Positions 27,043 to 37,241 of a stretch of 64,000 nucleotides of DNA are shown in pieces. Under the pieces are notes generated by a model. That model saw nothing but the letters and a program-made list of their open reading frames with translations, did no database searches and was not told the DNA's origin. The translations under genes were made by a program, and so were the position numbers. Where the stretch lies: NCBI RefSeq assembly GCF_000006445.2, contig NC_006048.2, positions 1,178,001 through 1,242,000 on the forward strand. The letters run 5' to 3'. The DNA is from Debaryomyces hansenii CBS767 (lineage: Eukaryota > Ascomycota > Pichiomycetes > Serinales > Debaryomycetaceae). Each line of letters begins with the position of its first letter. Within the stretch, counting starts at the first letter, position 1.

Positions 27043-28020
27043 TTATTTAAATAAACCACCCATCAAGTTTGCTAACATATTTTGATTACCTTGAGGATTT
27101 CCCAAGTTTAAGCCAAAGTACAATCTACCCAAATATTCAACCGGACCTAAAGATCCGAATTTTATTAACATACTCTTATACTGTTCGTACAACTTCATGA
27201 ATTTTGGTCCGGCATTCTCTTTGGTAAGAGTAATGGATAATAATTGTAAAAAGTTGACAAATTGATAATCAGGGTCTTGGTAGTAGTAAATTTTGGATTC
27301 ACCTTCTTCAATAACTTCGTAGTCCTTATGGTCGACAATAAGCTTGGACATAAACTTGTTAACAGACTCTTGCACAAACTTAACGTTTTTCAAGTACGCA
27401 TAATTGATAACTGCTCTGCTCATAAAGATACCGGGATCCACGCTATTCTTAGTTTCTCCAAACCATTGGTAAAGGAAGTTAATATAAAATGGCAAGGATT
27501 CGTGTGTACCTAATATTAAATGAGATTCAGCGTATGCAAATAACTTTTGTCTGTCATCTTCAGTAATGTTGTGTGATTCATCCTTAACACTATTCAAAAA
27601 CTTAATCCCAAAAGCATGATGCAAATCACAATCGCCAAACTTATATTTGTCAGTCTGGGACCAGCTAATACTGTTTTTCGCTAAATCCGGTAAACTTGGG
27701 TCTGTATCTGGTAATAAACTAATCAATTCAATTAATTTCAACTTGTAGTCCTTATTACTTCCTTCATTGGTACATTTAGTATCACTTTCTTCATACACAG
27801 TAATCAAGTAGCTTATCAAATCACTGGCTGAAGCATATTCTTTATTTGATGATAAAATAGATGATCCTTGGTATAGTAAATCAATTGCATCATTATATTG
27901 ATTTGACTTGACATATCTATTGGTAATTGTTCTCAATGTTTGATGTGCTTCATAGTAAGCCCCGCTTTCTATTTTAGACTTAAACCGAAGAATGGTTCTT
28001 TGTAACTTGGCGTCGCTCAT
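27043..28020 (-). CDS. GET4: GET4, tail-anchored protein targeting factor
   Basis: Get4 with Get5 bridges Sgt2 to Get3 in the delivery of tail-anchored proteins to the ER. Alpha-solenoid. The ORF extends to an ATG at 28122, but conservation starts at MSDAKLQRTILRFKSKIESGAYYEAHQTLRTI, so I place the start at 28020 (325 aa, like the 312 aa S. cerevisiae protein). Further family blocks are AIDLLYQGSSILSSNKEYASASDL, HHAFGIKFL, ESLPFYINFLYQWF and NYAYLKNVKFV. The last residues (NMLANLMGGLFK) are a typical Get4 tail. The gene is convergent with DDP1, with ends 43 bp apart. Confidence 0.92.
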   Translation of the reverse strand: MSDAKLQRTILRFKSKIESGAYYEAHQTLRTITNRYVKSNQYNDAIDLLYQGSSILSSNKEYASASDLISYLITVYEESDTKCTNEGSNKDYKLKLIELISLLPDTDPSLPDLAKNSISWSQTDKYKFGDCDLHHAFGIKFLNSVKDESHNITEDDRQKLFAYAESHLILGTHESLPFYINFLYQWFGETKNSVDPGIFMSRAVINYAYLKNVKFVQESVNKFMSKLIVDHKDYEVIEEGESKIYYYQDPDYQFVNFLQLLSITLTKENAGPKFMKLYEQYKSMLIKFGSLGPVEYLGRLYFGLNLGNPQGNQNMLANLMGGLFK

Positions 28021-28634
28021 ATCGTTTTGATCTTCTTTTGTTTCGAATTGTACTATAGTATCAATGGTAACACCTATTTGGTGTTCTAAAAAAATCTCGA
28101 AAAATGGTTGTGCATAAAACACAATACGTATTTGCCGGCATTTTGCATCTATACTATTATCTTACGGAGCTAAAATGATGATATAGGAATGGGTTTTCTG
28201 TTTCAGAGTACCGTTATATAGCTACTACAATTATTTCTAATCGTAGTTATTTTATTGTTATGGTTTTTATGGAATGTCGTATCTTCGTTAATAGCTTGGT
28301 AGGAAGTCAACGGTCTTGCTTGAAATATTCGTTCAATGCGTTTAAAGAGGACTGATTATCTATGTTGTTTACTGTTCTTTTGAAATTCCTTTAAAATGAG
28401 AGCTATTTTGAAAGAGTACGGTTGTGTGGTCTTTATCGGGCAAAAACTATTCACAAGTACGCCATCAGTATACTAAATTACATTTGATACATTCAATACA
28501 ATACATATATTGTTCCAAAACAGGGTGGTATAATTAGCAGCAAAACCCCACATATACTGAAATTTTGAAGATCAGTGGCCTTTGCTGTTCGTGAAAAGAA
28601 TACGATTTGGTAATAGATCACAGTTGCAGAAATA
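28021..28634. other. Intergenic region upstream of GET4
   Basis: About 610 bp between the GET4 start and the 3' end of the MDR-type reductase gene. AT-rich. A 63-codon minus-strand ORF at its left edge (28493-28684) overlaps the reductase end and is not convincing. No RNA gene or repeat seen. Confidence 0.45.
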
Positions 28635-29732
28635 CTAACTGAGTCTGAATACAATTTTTTCAGCCCGAATTTCTCCATTAGCAAATAACTTCATTGCTGT
28701 ATTGACGCTCTGTAATCCGGGTTCTAAAACTCTTAAATTGGTGGTTTTAAGTTGTTCAAAATGCTTGGGCAAAACATCATACCAAAAAGTCTTGAAATGA
28801 TTAAGTAACTCAGGCGTGGTTTTGATTACATCCCCATTCTGAAGCTTCGAGTCACTTATTGCTAAATGTACAAATACTTTTCTAAACTCGACGTCACGGT
28901 TAGAGTCTAATTTCAAAACGGAGGAAGAAACCAAATACACATTATCAATAATTGCATTTTTACCGGTCGCATCGTATACCCCTTGGAACGTGGGAACACT
29001 TCCCACTGAATCTAAGCCATATTTGATATTGTTATCATACTTTTTAACTTTTTCAATAACATCCTTATCATGATAGTCAAAAACAACGTCAGCACCTAGG
29101 CTGATCAAGAAGTCTTTATTCCGAGGTGATGCAGTTGTAATAACTTTCAAACCGTAGATTTTTTTGGCCAATTGAATTGCTATGGTGCCAACAGTTGTGG
29201 CTCCGCCCCAAATCAATATGCTCTCCCCATGATAATCACGGTTAGCGTCAAGTCCCAATTCATGGCAAAATGAAACAACTGCAGTTGCAAGCGAAAAGTT
29301 TTGAGAGGCCGCACTTTCAAAGGAATCAACTGGACCTGCTTCATACGAACCGGGCTTCAAGGCACTGCTCCTAAAAGAAGCTTTATCGTGTTTTATAACC
29401 GCTGTTTCACCAACAGCAACGTATTCACTGAATGCACCTTCAATTCCAGTCCACTCTCCTGCAACAAATGCAGACACGTAATCTCCTGTTTGAACTCGTG
29501 AAACCCTACTACCAACTTCTTCAACTATCCCGCTCAATTCACAGCCCACGATATTTCCATCCTTGGGAACCCTATTTACAAGCAATAAATAGTCTATTTG
29601 ATTTACTGCTATTGCAACCGTTTTAATTAAAATGCTTGTGTCTGTCACCTTTGGTTTTGCCACTTCCACTATACGGGTAGAATATGGACCTTCATTATTC
29701 TCATTAGCTACAGCAGCTTTAATCGAAGACAT
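28635..29732 (-). CDS. MDR-family NAD(P)H reductase/alcohol dehydrogenase-like protein
   Basis: 365 aa medium-chain dehydrogenase/reductase without the structural zinc Cys cluster. A GroES-like N-terminal domain (VTDTSILIKTVAIAVNQIDYLLL; GCELSGIVEEVGSRVSRVQTGDYV) is followed by a Rossmann domain (ILIWGGATTVGTIAIQLAKKIYGLKVITTAS). It resembles the TOXD/enoyl-reductase group and the S. cerevisiae YCR102C/YLR460C/YNL134C proteins. The substrate is unknown; such proteins usually reduce enals, quinones or enoyl groups with NADPH. TATA and CACGTG motifs upstream suggest inducible expression. Confidence 0.85.
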   Translation of the reverse strand: MSSIKAAVANENNEGPYSTRIVEVAKPKVTDTSILIKTVAIAVNQIDYLLLVNRVPKDGNIVGCELSGIVEEVGSRVSRVQTGDYVSAFVAGEWTGIEGAFSEYVAVGETAVIKHDKASFRSSALKPGSYEAGPVDSFESAASQNFSLATAVVSFCHELGLDANRDYHGESILIWGGATTVGTIAIQLAKKIYGLKVITTASPRNKDFLISLGADVVFDYHDKDVIEKVKKYDNNIKYGLDSVGSVPTFQGVYDATGKNAIIDNVYLVSSSVLKLDSNRDVEFRKVFVHLAISDSKLQNGDVIKTTPELLNHFKTFWYDVLPKHFEQLKTTNLRVLEPGLQSVNTAMKLFANGEIRAEKIVFRLS

Positions 29733-30172
29733 GATATTGGGACTTCTTACCTGCCAGCAAGCTAGAGGTATATATTGGTCTTATATACTTGCAGGCTTCG
29801 AAATAATGGTACCTATTGATATTATTACACGTGACTAAGCCGGGTTTAACGGACAAACAGTATAATTCTGCTTCTACTGCAAGACGAAGCAATGCTTTGC
29901 AATTAAAATTGTTACACTAGAAAGCTTCATCGAAAATGAAATGACATCAGGTGGCCTATTTTCTTCATGCCAAGAGGAAATTTCATCACTATGTTGTTCA
30001 AACCACGCCTAGATTTAATGTAAGAGAATTTATAAACAGCGACATGGGTGCAAAAAGGTATAGTAGAAATAAATATAATAGCACATTGCATTGCTGATAC
30101 CTACTTTTTCATTGTTATAAAACTTTAATGATAGGAAGATTCTCAATTTTCTTTAGAGGAACAATTTATAAC
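29733..30172. other. Intergenic region between MDR-type reductase and F-box-like gene
   Basis: About 440 bp holding the reductase promoter (TATA, CACGTG) and the 3' end of the F-box-like gene. Nothing else recognised. Confidence 0.5.
29781..29787 (-). promoter_or_regulatory. TATA element upstream of the MDR-type reductase
   Basis: TATATAA on the minus strand, about 50 bp before the start codon at 29732. A second TATATA lies at 29768-29775, and a CACGTG core sits at 29828-29833. Motif-based call only. Confidence 0.45.
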
Positions 30173-31378
30173 TCACAGATTTATATCTAGGTCCAGCTTG
30201 ATGTTTCTCATAGTTTTCAACGGATCTTTTGAATGGAGCCATCTTTGGTGAATTCCTCTTGGTGATCCAGAATGAGAGCCAACAGTTTTGGTATGCAAAT
30301 AGCCACTCAATTCGTCATGCATGACAATGAATAACGGCTTATCGTTTCTAAAGCTTGAATTATCCTCTTGGAAGGCCTTGATCCATGTGTTGAGCTTTAA
30401 TGATGAGATGTTATCAACGGCAAGTAACCGCAATGTGGGAAAATGGAAATTGTAGGTGATTTTGCGAAAGGTAGAATTGACAATGCTTGAGTTGAATATC
30501 AACGCAAAATCAACTTTTTCTAGTTCTATAGACTTCAAGGAATTCCTGAATTTATCAAGAAGTTTGTACATGATAAGGCCAAATACGACTAACCCTTTTT
30601 TCCTTCTGAAATTGTATTTCTCATACTTCGATACAACTTGGGTCGAGAAATATTCATTGTAGGTGATGACTGGTTTTCCCTTCACGAGGTAGAAATTGCT
30701 GTGGATTCTCGTTTGCATTATTGGGTTATTAGAATACACCAGAAAATTTTCGAGTGCTGCGTTGGTACTTTTGTTCTCTATCGCCTGAAGAATGGCGTTT
30801 AGTTCCTGATAGTTATTGAAGGAATGCTCCTTATAGTCAATAAACAATGATATTGACTTTAAACTCTCCGGCAAAAAACAGAAATAAAGCAATAATTTGA
30901 TATGTCGTCCTCGTATGTTTAGCGTATGTAGTATCCTAAACTGAGGCAAATGCAAATGTAAAAGCAGGTCGAACCTAGTTAATTTAAACGGTTCTGCAAA
31001 TTCAGATACGGCCTCTCCTTCTTCCACCTTGTACTTCCTATAAAACAAACTGGGCGATGTTATAACGTTTAATGCTCTCGTGTTATCCCTAATGGATCTC
31101 TGGGACCCAATGTACTTCATGCATTTCGAGCCATGCGTACGATATTTCTTCAAATTAAAGAGATTGAATAAACTAACACTATCATCCTTAAGAACCAACG
31201 GCCGCATTGTATAAGCCATGTATATATAGTTCTCGTATAACTCTTTACACGTGTAGAGCATATTTAGTAGATCTGTAGTGCTTCCACTCACCTTGTCGCA
31301 GTCTCGGGCTTTTGGCCCAATGCAAACAAAAAATAAAATCCTTCTAAGAACCCCCATTGGAAGGTCAAGAAACTCCAT
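30173..31378 (-). CDS. F-box-like protein of unknown target
   Basis: 401 aa. The N-terminus MEFLDLPMGVLRRILFFV, then LLNMLYTCKELYENYIYMAY about 30 residues later, has the L-P-x-x-V/L-L-x-x-I-L and L-x-x-x-C-K-x-L spacing of an F-box, which would bind Skp1. The remainder has leucine-rich, strand-like segments (LHLPQFRILHTLNIRGRH, SLKSISLFIDY, LKSIELEKVDFALIF, TLRLLAVDNISSLKL), suggestive of degenerate leucine-rich repeats as a substrate-binding surface. Fungal F-box proteins of this type diverge fast and I cannot name an orthologue. It is divergent from KGD4. Confidence 0.65.
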   Translation of the reverse strand: MEFLDLPMGVLRRILFFVCIGPKARDCDKVSGSTTDLLNMLYTCKELYENYIYMAYTMRPLVLKDDSVSLFNLFNLKKYRTHGSKCMKYIGSQRSIRDNTRALNVITSPSLFYRKYKVEEGEAVSEFAEPFKLTRFDLLLHLHLPQFRILHTLNIRGRHIKLLLYFCFLPESLKSISLFIDYKEHSFNNYQELNAILQAIENKSTNAALENFLVYSNNPIMQTRIHSNFYLVKGKPVITYNEYFSTQVVSKYEKYNFRRKKGLVVFGLIMYKLLDKFRNSLKSIELEKVDFALIFNSSIVNSTFRKITYNFHFPTLRLLAVDNISSLKLNTWIKAFQEDNSSFRNDKPLFIVMHDELSGYLHTKTVGSHSGSPRGIHQRWLHSKDPLKTMRNIKLDLDINL

Positions 31379-31797
31379 TATCCCTTTTTTATTCCTGTTC
31401 CTGTTCTATATTTTATCGGGTGTAATTAAGTCTGTTAAATGTGAAAAATATTTAGTATATCAACAATTTGCAGCTATTACAAATTTTCCCAGAAGAGCCT
31501 TTTTTTTTTAAGGTTTTCTTTACCTATTCTTTCAGGTATCAATAATAATATTGAGCTGTGTTTAAATTCCAAATCACTGCTATATCCTCTATATACTTGA
31601 GTCACACCTTGTTTGTGGTCATTATAGGACTATTAAACTATACAAGTTGTGTGCGGCGGATTTATCTCTGCCAGTTTTTTACGGGTCAAAAAAGTTCCTG
31701 GAGTAAACCGGAATCAACCGTTTTTTTTAACCAATATACTCATAATAGTTATCTTACATTACTTCAAGTACAACGAAATATAGTTACCAAAAACACA
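31379..31797. other. Divergent promoter region, F-box-like gene and KGD4
   Basis: About 420 bp with several poly-T/poly-A tracts (a T9 run near 31500). An ORF reading through the KGD4 start on the plus strand is not separate. No RNA gene seen. Confidence 0.5.
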
Positions 31798-32230
31798 ATG
31801 AGACCAGCTACAAGATTATTACAACGTGTCCCCCTTATTAAATTCGTTGGTGGTCCACACCAAGCTCCAAGTAAGTAAATTGTGGTGCTAGACATTAGCA
31901 ATGAGGATATGAATAATTGATGAAATGGCTCCAATGAAAGCCTTAGAGGCCATTCATATGTCAAATGCACAATAATAGAATGTTTACTAACTCATGCTTC
32001 TAGAAAATGTCTCACATGCTGCTAAACCACATCCATTTGCCCCAGATGGAGTATTGCCAGGAAGTGCCGGTTCGTCATCGCAATCATCGTACTTCAACAG
32101 TAACTCTATAGAACCAAAGGAGGGCGAAGCTTTCTCCAGAGCCGCATTGTCCCCAAGATTCAGATATAAAGGTCCTAGTGAAGCCGAAATTGAAAATATT
32201 TGTAGTGGTGGTGCTACGCTCATTTTTTAA
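31798..32230 (+). CDS. KGD4: KGD4/YMR31, alpha-ketoglutarate dehydrogenase subunit (two exons)
   Basis: Small mitochondrial adaptor that holds the E3 component in the 2-oxoglutarate dehydrogenase complex; formerly called mitochondrial ribosomal protein YMR31. Exon 1 is 31798-31870, intron 31871-32003 (GTAAGT donor, TACTAAC at 31985-31991, TAG acceptor), exon 2 32004-32230. Splicing gives 99 aa: a basic presequence (MRPATRLLQRVPLIKFVGG), then KPHPFAPDGVLPGS and the C-terminal signature PRFRYKGPSEAEIENICSGGA, the E3-binding motif of the family. Neither half alone makes the family protein, so the splice is well supported. Confidence 0.9.
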
Positions 32231-32743
32231 GTTTGCGAGCCCAGTACATGTTGAGTGAACCCACGGTCGGGGTTCGTAGTGGTTGATGGCGATTGCGGTC
32301 TAAAAGTGCCTAGCTAGTGCCAATTGAAGCTACCACTCTTTCATATTCGGTCAAGTTTGCTCGTACTGAATCGACATTGAATTCCCATCTAAATTTGTAT
32401 TTCTTGTATGCATATATATTCCAATATCATTATATTTATCATATTGATGTTCCGAGTGTATAAGGACTCTAATGACACCAGAAACTCGTCGTATGGCTCG
32501 TTTTAGTGAAGATTTACTGTCTTTGGTGTATGGATCTTTTTCGTTTTTGTAGTGAATGTTTATGTAATCAAACAAAAAACCTGAACACGATTTGTTTGCC
32601 ACTCTATCTAAAGAACAGTTCAAACTACTAACATTATTTATACCAATTGATCAATACTATTGTCCATTGAAGTGTTTTATTTGCATAGAATAGTTTCTTT
32701 ATCTAGATTTCATTTGGTTACATATTAATAACGCATAGATAAA
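32231..32743. other. Intergenic region upstream of PRE4
   Basis: About 510 bp. It holds a PACE-like AGTGGCAAA motif. A 90-codon minus-strand ORF (32351-32623) has no recognisable content. A locally GC-richer stretch at 32245-32310 could not be assigned. Confidence 0.5.
32595..32603 (-). promoter_or_regulatory. PACE-like Rpn4 site (AGTGGCAAA) upstream of PRE4
   Basis: AGTGGCAAA on the minus strand, about 140 bp before the PRE4 ATG, differs by one base from the S. cerevisiae proteasome element GGTGGCAAA. The same nonamer within a shared 11-mer (TGTTTGCCACT) occurs upstream of RPT4 at the other end of the window. Binding by an Rpn4-like factor is inferred. Confidence 0.55.
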
Positions 32744-33571
32744 ATGAATCACGATCCGTTCAGCTGGGGAAGACCTAGTAACGACGTCTACGGACAATAT
32801 AACCATCAAATAGCCAATGCAACAATCAGTAATGATGCTGATAGTTGTAACTTGACGAATTTTCCAAAAATGAATACTCAACAACCCATAATCACTGGTA
32901 CATCAGTGGTGTCGTTAAAATTCAAGGATGGAATAATCATGGCCGCAGATAACTTAGGTTCGTACGGTTCGTTACTCAGATTCACTAATATGGAAAGATT
33001 GCTTAGAGTAGGAAAAGAAACAATTGTTGGTGTTTCTGGAGATATTTCGGATATGCAACAACTTGAGAGATTGTTAGAGGAATTAGAGACTACAGAAGAG
33101 GTTTATGACAACGATGGAGGACACAATTTGAGAGCACCACATGTCCACGAGTACTTATCGAAAGTTTTATATAATAGGAGATCGAAAATGAACCCATTGT
33201 GGAACGCGCTTGTTGTTGGAGGGTTTAATGATGATGGTACTCCATTTTTAAGATACGTTGATTTGTTGGGAGTTACCTACGGTTCATCTGCTATATCCAC
33301 TGGGTTTGGATCGCATTTAGCTGTCCCATTGTTAAGACAGTTGGTTCCAAAGGATCCTGATTATGAAAATGTCACCGAAGAACAAGCCAGAGATGCCATA
33401 TTGAATTGTATGAGGGTTTTGTTCTATAGAGATGCTAGATCGTTAGATAAATTTTCATTAGTTACCATAAAGAAGGGAGAGGAATTGAAGTTCGAGAAGA
33501 ACTTGAAATGTGAGAACCAAAGCTGGAAGTTTGCTCAAGATATCAGAGGTTATGGTAGCGCTCAACTTTAA
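32744..33571 (+). CDS. PRE4: 20S proteasome subunit beta7, PRE4
   Basis: Non-catalytic beta subunit of the 20S proteasome, needed for assembly of the two half-proteasomes. 275 aa with an N-terminal propeptide of about 44 residues; the mature N-terminus is expected at TQQPIITGTSVVSLKF, where S. cerevisiae Pre4 is also cleaved. Family blocks: GIIMAADNLGSYGSLLRFTNMERL, GVSGDISDMQQLERLL, RRSKMNPLWNALVVGGF, LRYVDLLGVTYGSSAISTGFGSH and VLFYRDARS. The C-terminal extension that reaches across to the other ring is present (KNLKCENQSWKFAQDIRGYG). Confidence 0.95.
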   Translation: MNHDPFSWGRPSNDVYGQYNHQIANATISNDADSCNLTNFPKMNTQQPIITGTSVVSLKFKDGIIMAADNLGSYGSLLRFTNMERLLRVGKETIVGVSGDISDMQQLERLLEELETTEEVYDNDGGHNLRAPHVHEYLSKVLYNRRSKMNPLWNALVVGGFNDDGTPFLRYVDLLGVTYGSSAISTGFGSHLAVPLLRQLVPKDPDYENVTEEQARDAILNCMRVLFYRDARSLDKFSLVTIKKGEELKFEKNLKCENQSWKFAQDIRGYGSAQL

Positions 33572-34186
33572 TCTCATCTCTGATCTGTTAACCTCATATG
33601 TAAGTTATTACCACAGTTACGAATATAAGTAATAATTATTTTTTAGCACTAATCGTGGCCTCTACGATACACTATGTTAAATGTATGTAATGTATGTGTT
33701 CAGATTGAAAAAGAATATGGACAGCAGTAAGTCTGTAAGTCTTGACCTTTCTTTATATTGCTATATTTTATTCTTCCCCTTGTATTCGGGAAATCCATTT
33801 CTTTTATCAACATCCTGTTCTTAACAAGGTTGGTATTTTACCCGTAATTGACAATTCCCTTTGATTTTTTCATGTAAACTTGCAAAGTCTGTACAGAATA
33901 TGCCTAAATTTGCATGCTGAAAAATAGAGTGTAGTTTCTATCTCCACAAATCTCACACAAATATAGCCCCATCTACTATCTAATTAATCCATGTTTACTT
34001 GTCTGTCCGCATCCAATTCCGTGTGCCTCAAGATATAAGCAATCCATCATTAAAACACTAGCATATTAGACATCAGGGTTTGATATTTATAGAAATTCTA
34101 TAGATATACTATCTCTTAGCGTTCATCACAGGTTGGAGGATAAGTTTTGTTGCGAACAAGAACTTTCGTAATCAAATTATACTAAC
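33572..34186. other. Intergenic region between PRE4 and PDE1
   Basis: About 615 bp, same-strand neighbours, presumably the PDE1 promoter. AT-rich. I found no C/D-box pair, tRNA or repeat. Confidence 0.5.
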
Positions 34187-35356
34187 ATGAGCTTTGAGAT
34201 AACCTTCTTAGGGGCATCAGGTGGTCCTGTAGAAGGCATTACATGCTCAATGTTGTTGAAGTCTAGCGATGTATCTTACAATGAAATTTTATCGAATAAT
34301 TTACCCAATGAATTGATATGCGTGGATGCTGGTTCTGGTATTGGACTGCTAAGTGAATTGATATATAATGAACTACACAATATTTCACCGCAATCCAAAC
34401 AGCTGCGAATGTATAATGACATGCTTTCGTTGGAACAATGCTTCAAGACTAAGATTACAAGGCCGTTTGCAGGGTTGTCTGCATCGGTATCACCATATGA
34501 ACAGTCCCAAGAAATATTCAAGTTGATGAACAATTACTTGATATCCCACGCTCATATGGACCATATAGCTGCATTAGTGATAAACTCTGCTGGGTTCTGC
34601 AAGGAGTCACCTAAAAATGTATATGGCTCTAGGGGGACTATCGATACTTTACAAAGACATGTTTTCAATGGATTAGTTTGGCCAAACATGTCTAAATTCA
34701 ACATGGTTAAATTATCATCACACGAATACTGGCAGACATTTTCTATAAACGATACCTATTCGGTTACTATATTTGATCTATCACATGGAAAAATGGTGCC
34801 TCATGATGAGAATACTTCCCAGAGACCAGAGTCGCCAAATTACTCACGTCACACTTATGATGACAACTTTGAAAATTATAACAACTACATATCGTCTGCA
34901 TTTTTAGTAACACATGAATTATCTAATTCGAGTGTATTAATATTTGGAGACTTTGAAGCTGATACAGTTTCGAAATTGGGTAAAAATAAACGAATCTGGT
35001 GCAAAATTGCACCCATGCTATTACACCCTGAGAAACAATTGAAGGGGATTATTTTAGAGTGTTCGACATGCCAAATAGTATCAACGAATGAATTATATGG
35101 CCATATAATGCCTACGCATTTGATTAATGAATTAAGAGTTTTGAATGATGAAATCCTTGCATTGATTCCATCTTCTAACAGACATAATATGGCTCCCTTA
35201 GCTGGATTTAATGTAGTGATAAATCATGTCAAGGAAGCTCCTAATCTGTCTGATCCAAGGCGAGAAATACTTAGCGAGCTTGAAATTCTTAATCATAAAT
35301 ATGAATTAGGTATTCATTTTTCTGTTGCCCTTAATGGCGCATCCATTGTACTTTAG
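34187..35356 (+). CDS. PDE1: PDE1, low-affinity (class II) cAMP phosphodiesterase
   Basis: Cytosolic class II cyclic-nucleotide phosphodiesterase that dampens cAMP-PKA signalling. 389 aa, metallo-beta-lactamase fold. The class II signature is visible as SHAHMDHIAALVINSAGF (HAHMDH metal ligands at about residues 121-126); later ligands are in DLSHGK, LIFGDFEAD and the GHIMPTHLINEL segment. The start FEITFLGASGGPVEGITCSML is typical. There is no similarity to the class I enzymes (Pde2). Confidence 0.93.
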   Translation: MSFEITFLGASGGPVEGITCSMLLKSSDVSYNEILSNNLPNELICVDAGSGIGLLSELIYNELHNISPQSKQLRMYNDMLSLEQCFKTKITRPFAGLSASVSPYEQSQEIFKLMNNYLISHAHMDHIAALVINSAGFCKESPKNVYGSRGTIDTLQRHVFNGLVWPNMSKFNMVKLSSHEYWQTFSINDTYSVTIFDLSHGKMVPHDENTSQRPESPNYSRHTYDDNFENYNNYISSAFLVTHELSNSSVLIFGDFEADTVSKLGKNKRIWCKIAPMLLHPEKQLKGIILECSTCQIVSTNELYGHIMPTHLINELRVLNDEILALIPSSNRHNMAPLAGFNVVINHVKEAPNLSDPRREILSELEILNHKYELGIHFSVALNGASIVL

Positions 35357-35585
35357 AGATGAATAGTTTACACAATCTTTTTGTATTGATTTACGTAATA
35401 TAAATCTATTTGTAAATTTCTTATATAAATATATTGTTATTTCTAAACTTTTCAAGGAAAGAGCTATAAATACTAGAAAAATCACAAATTAGATATAAAG
35501 AAAATTGCAAGTTAATAAAATCTATTGATAACATTGATTATACTATAGGAATGAGGACTATTGGGCCTTTTTTTGTTCATAAGCA

Positions 35586-37241
35586 TTAGCTAACTTGGTA
35601 TCCGTCAGATGATAAATTAGAATGTAAATCGAAAGGTAATGACTCTTCATCCTCATTATTAGACACAATATCAAGCACTTGGACCTTACCTAAGCATGTA
35701 TCAGTTTCATTGGCATCTGTCTTATTAATATCGAATTGAAGCTCCATTGGGAACAATGAATCTTCGTCAGGTGAAGGAATAGAAAATTCAAAAGATCCTT
35801 GAGGATTATCTAATGGAATTGATTCAATGGAGAACACAACACCATATTCAGTGACATCATAACCAATGTTACCTGATTCGTCCTTCAAGTTAACATCCGG
35901 CGAAGGTAATGGTACTAAGATCTTAATATTTTCTAACGAGCCTTGACTTTGATGAGATTCAACATAATCAGACGTTAATTCGTATTCTAAGGTAACATCT
36001 GCATTTCCATCGTTCGAAGTAACCCAAGCAGTAATAACAATTGGCAATAAACTTGAATCATCGTTTTTACCAACGGCTCTCCATCTTAATACACCCAAAG
36101 ATTGATCGTTCGAAGGAAATGGCTTAGTCTTATCCTTTAATCCAATAACATTTTGTTGCGTGAATAAATTACGATCAACGTTAGGGTGAGTTTTATATTG
36201 AACACCACTTGATTTATCACCAGTTTTCAATAAAATTTTAGAACTTGCTAATTCTGTATTATTGATTCTTAATTGCAAATCACCTTTAACTTCAGACAGG
36301 ACGACAGAACCTTCACGAGTTAATTCAGCTGTGACTTTTTCATTGACTGTAATTAATATACCATTGTTTGGGACTTTTGGAGTCTGTGGAGCTGGAGACG
36401 ATGTTTGCGAAACTGGGAAAGAAGCTGGTTGATTTGGAATTTGCTGTTGTACTTGAGTAGCAGCAGCATGACTGAAACTTGGTTGATTTTGGGTGAGTAA
36501 TGGTTGATTTTGTTCTGCAACCCTGCCGGTTTTCTTTCCCAATTGTAATCCACCTCTGGATGATACAGGCTTCGAACTTAAAGTCGTGTTTGAAACCGAT
36601 TGCTCGATGCTTGGTGTAGGTTGGTAAGTAGACTGGTTAGATGAATTGAATTGGTTCTGATAAGAATCATACCCAAAGGAAGAATTTATTATTGGGGCCG
36701 ATGTTTGTTCCAAGTTACGACGAGCTAATTCCTTTCTTTGAATTTCTTTAGCGCGTCTCTTTCTTTCTTCTGTAGCCTCCAACTCCTTATTTCTTTCGAT
36801 GATTTCTTGGATCTTTTCTTCATGAGAATCCATTTCTAAGAATGTTTGAACTTGGGACAACGTCAAGTTCTCTTTGAACCCCAAGTTGATAATTTCATCA
36901 AACGCACTTAAAATTTGAAATGCATTTTCAAAAATCTCTCTTTCGTCCACCACCCTCAACATGTTACTGACGGTCGAAGCAAACAAATGCAATGTGTCGA
37001 TGTCCTGCAAGATATTCGAGTGCTTAGTTGTAATCAACACTATGTAGAATTCTTCCAATGGTTGATAAACATATCTAACGTGTTCATCTTCCACAGTGGT
37101 ATGTTGTGACCCAGAATTCGAAATCAAACTTGGAAAATTGGCCAACAATGCAGTAATTCTATCCTTAGTCACATCTCTGAATTGTCTAGATAAAAGAGCT
37201 TTACCACCACGAGTGCATATTGATGCAGCTAAAACAACCAT
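35586..37241 (-). CDS. RET2: RET2, coatomer delta subunit (delta-COP)
   Basis: Subunit of the COPI coat for Golgi-to-ER retrieval. 551 aa. Longin-type N-terminus (about 1-140: MVVLAASICTRGGKALLSRQFRDVTKDRI; YVYQPLEEFYIVLITTKHSNILQDIDTLHLF), then a charged helix (EEKIQEIIERNKELEATEERKRRAKEIQRKELARRN), a Gln/Ser/Pro-rich linker (about 195-300), and a mu-homology domain to the end (ITVNEKVTAELTREGSVVLSEVKGDLQLRI; LKDKTKPFPSNDQSLGVLRWR). This order is diagnostic of delta-COP. Confidence 0.95.
   Translation of the reverse strand: MVVLAASICTRGGKALLSRQFRDVTKDRITALLANFPSLISNSGSQHTTVEDEHVRYVYQPLEEFYIVLITTKHSNILQDIDTLHLFASTVSNMLRVVDEREIFENAFQILSAFDEIINLGFKENLTLSQVQTFLEMDSHEEKIQEIIERNKELEATEERKRRAKEIQRKELARRNLEQTSAPIINSSFGYDSYQNQFNSSNQSTYQPTPSIEQSVSNTTLSSKPVSSRGGLQLGKKTGRVAEQNQPLLTQNQPSFSHAAATQVQQQIPNQPASFPVSQTSSPAPQTPKVPNNGILITVNEKVTAELTREGSVVLSEVKGDLQLRINNTELASSKILLKTGDKSSGVQYKTHPNVDRNLFTQQNVIGLKDKTKPFPSNDQSLGVLRWRAVGKNDDSSLLPIVITAWVTSNDGNADVTLEYELTSDYVESHQSQGSLENIKILVPLPSPDVNLKDESGNIGYDVTEYGVVFSIESIPLDNPQGSFEFSIPSPDEDSLFPMELQFDINKTDANETDTCLGKVQVLDIVSNNEDEESLPFDLHSNLSSDGYQVS

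Noticed and set aside
29828..29833. General enrichment of CACGTG sites across the window
   Set aside because: The number noticed (about six) is near what base composition predicts and at least one lies inside a coding region (31248), so only individual promoter positions are listed, with low confidence.
32351..32623. 90-codon minus-strand ORF upstream of PRE4
   Set aside because: No recognisable features, and it covers the PACE-like promoter motif of PRE4.
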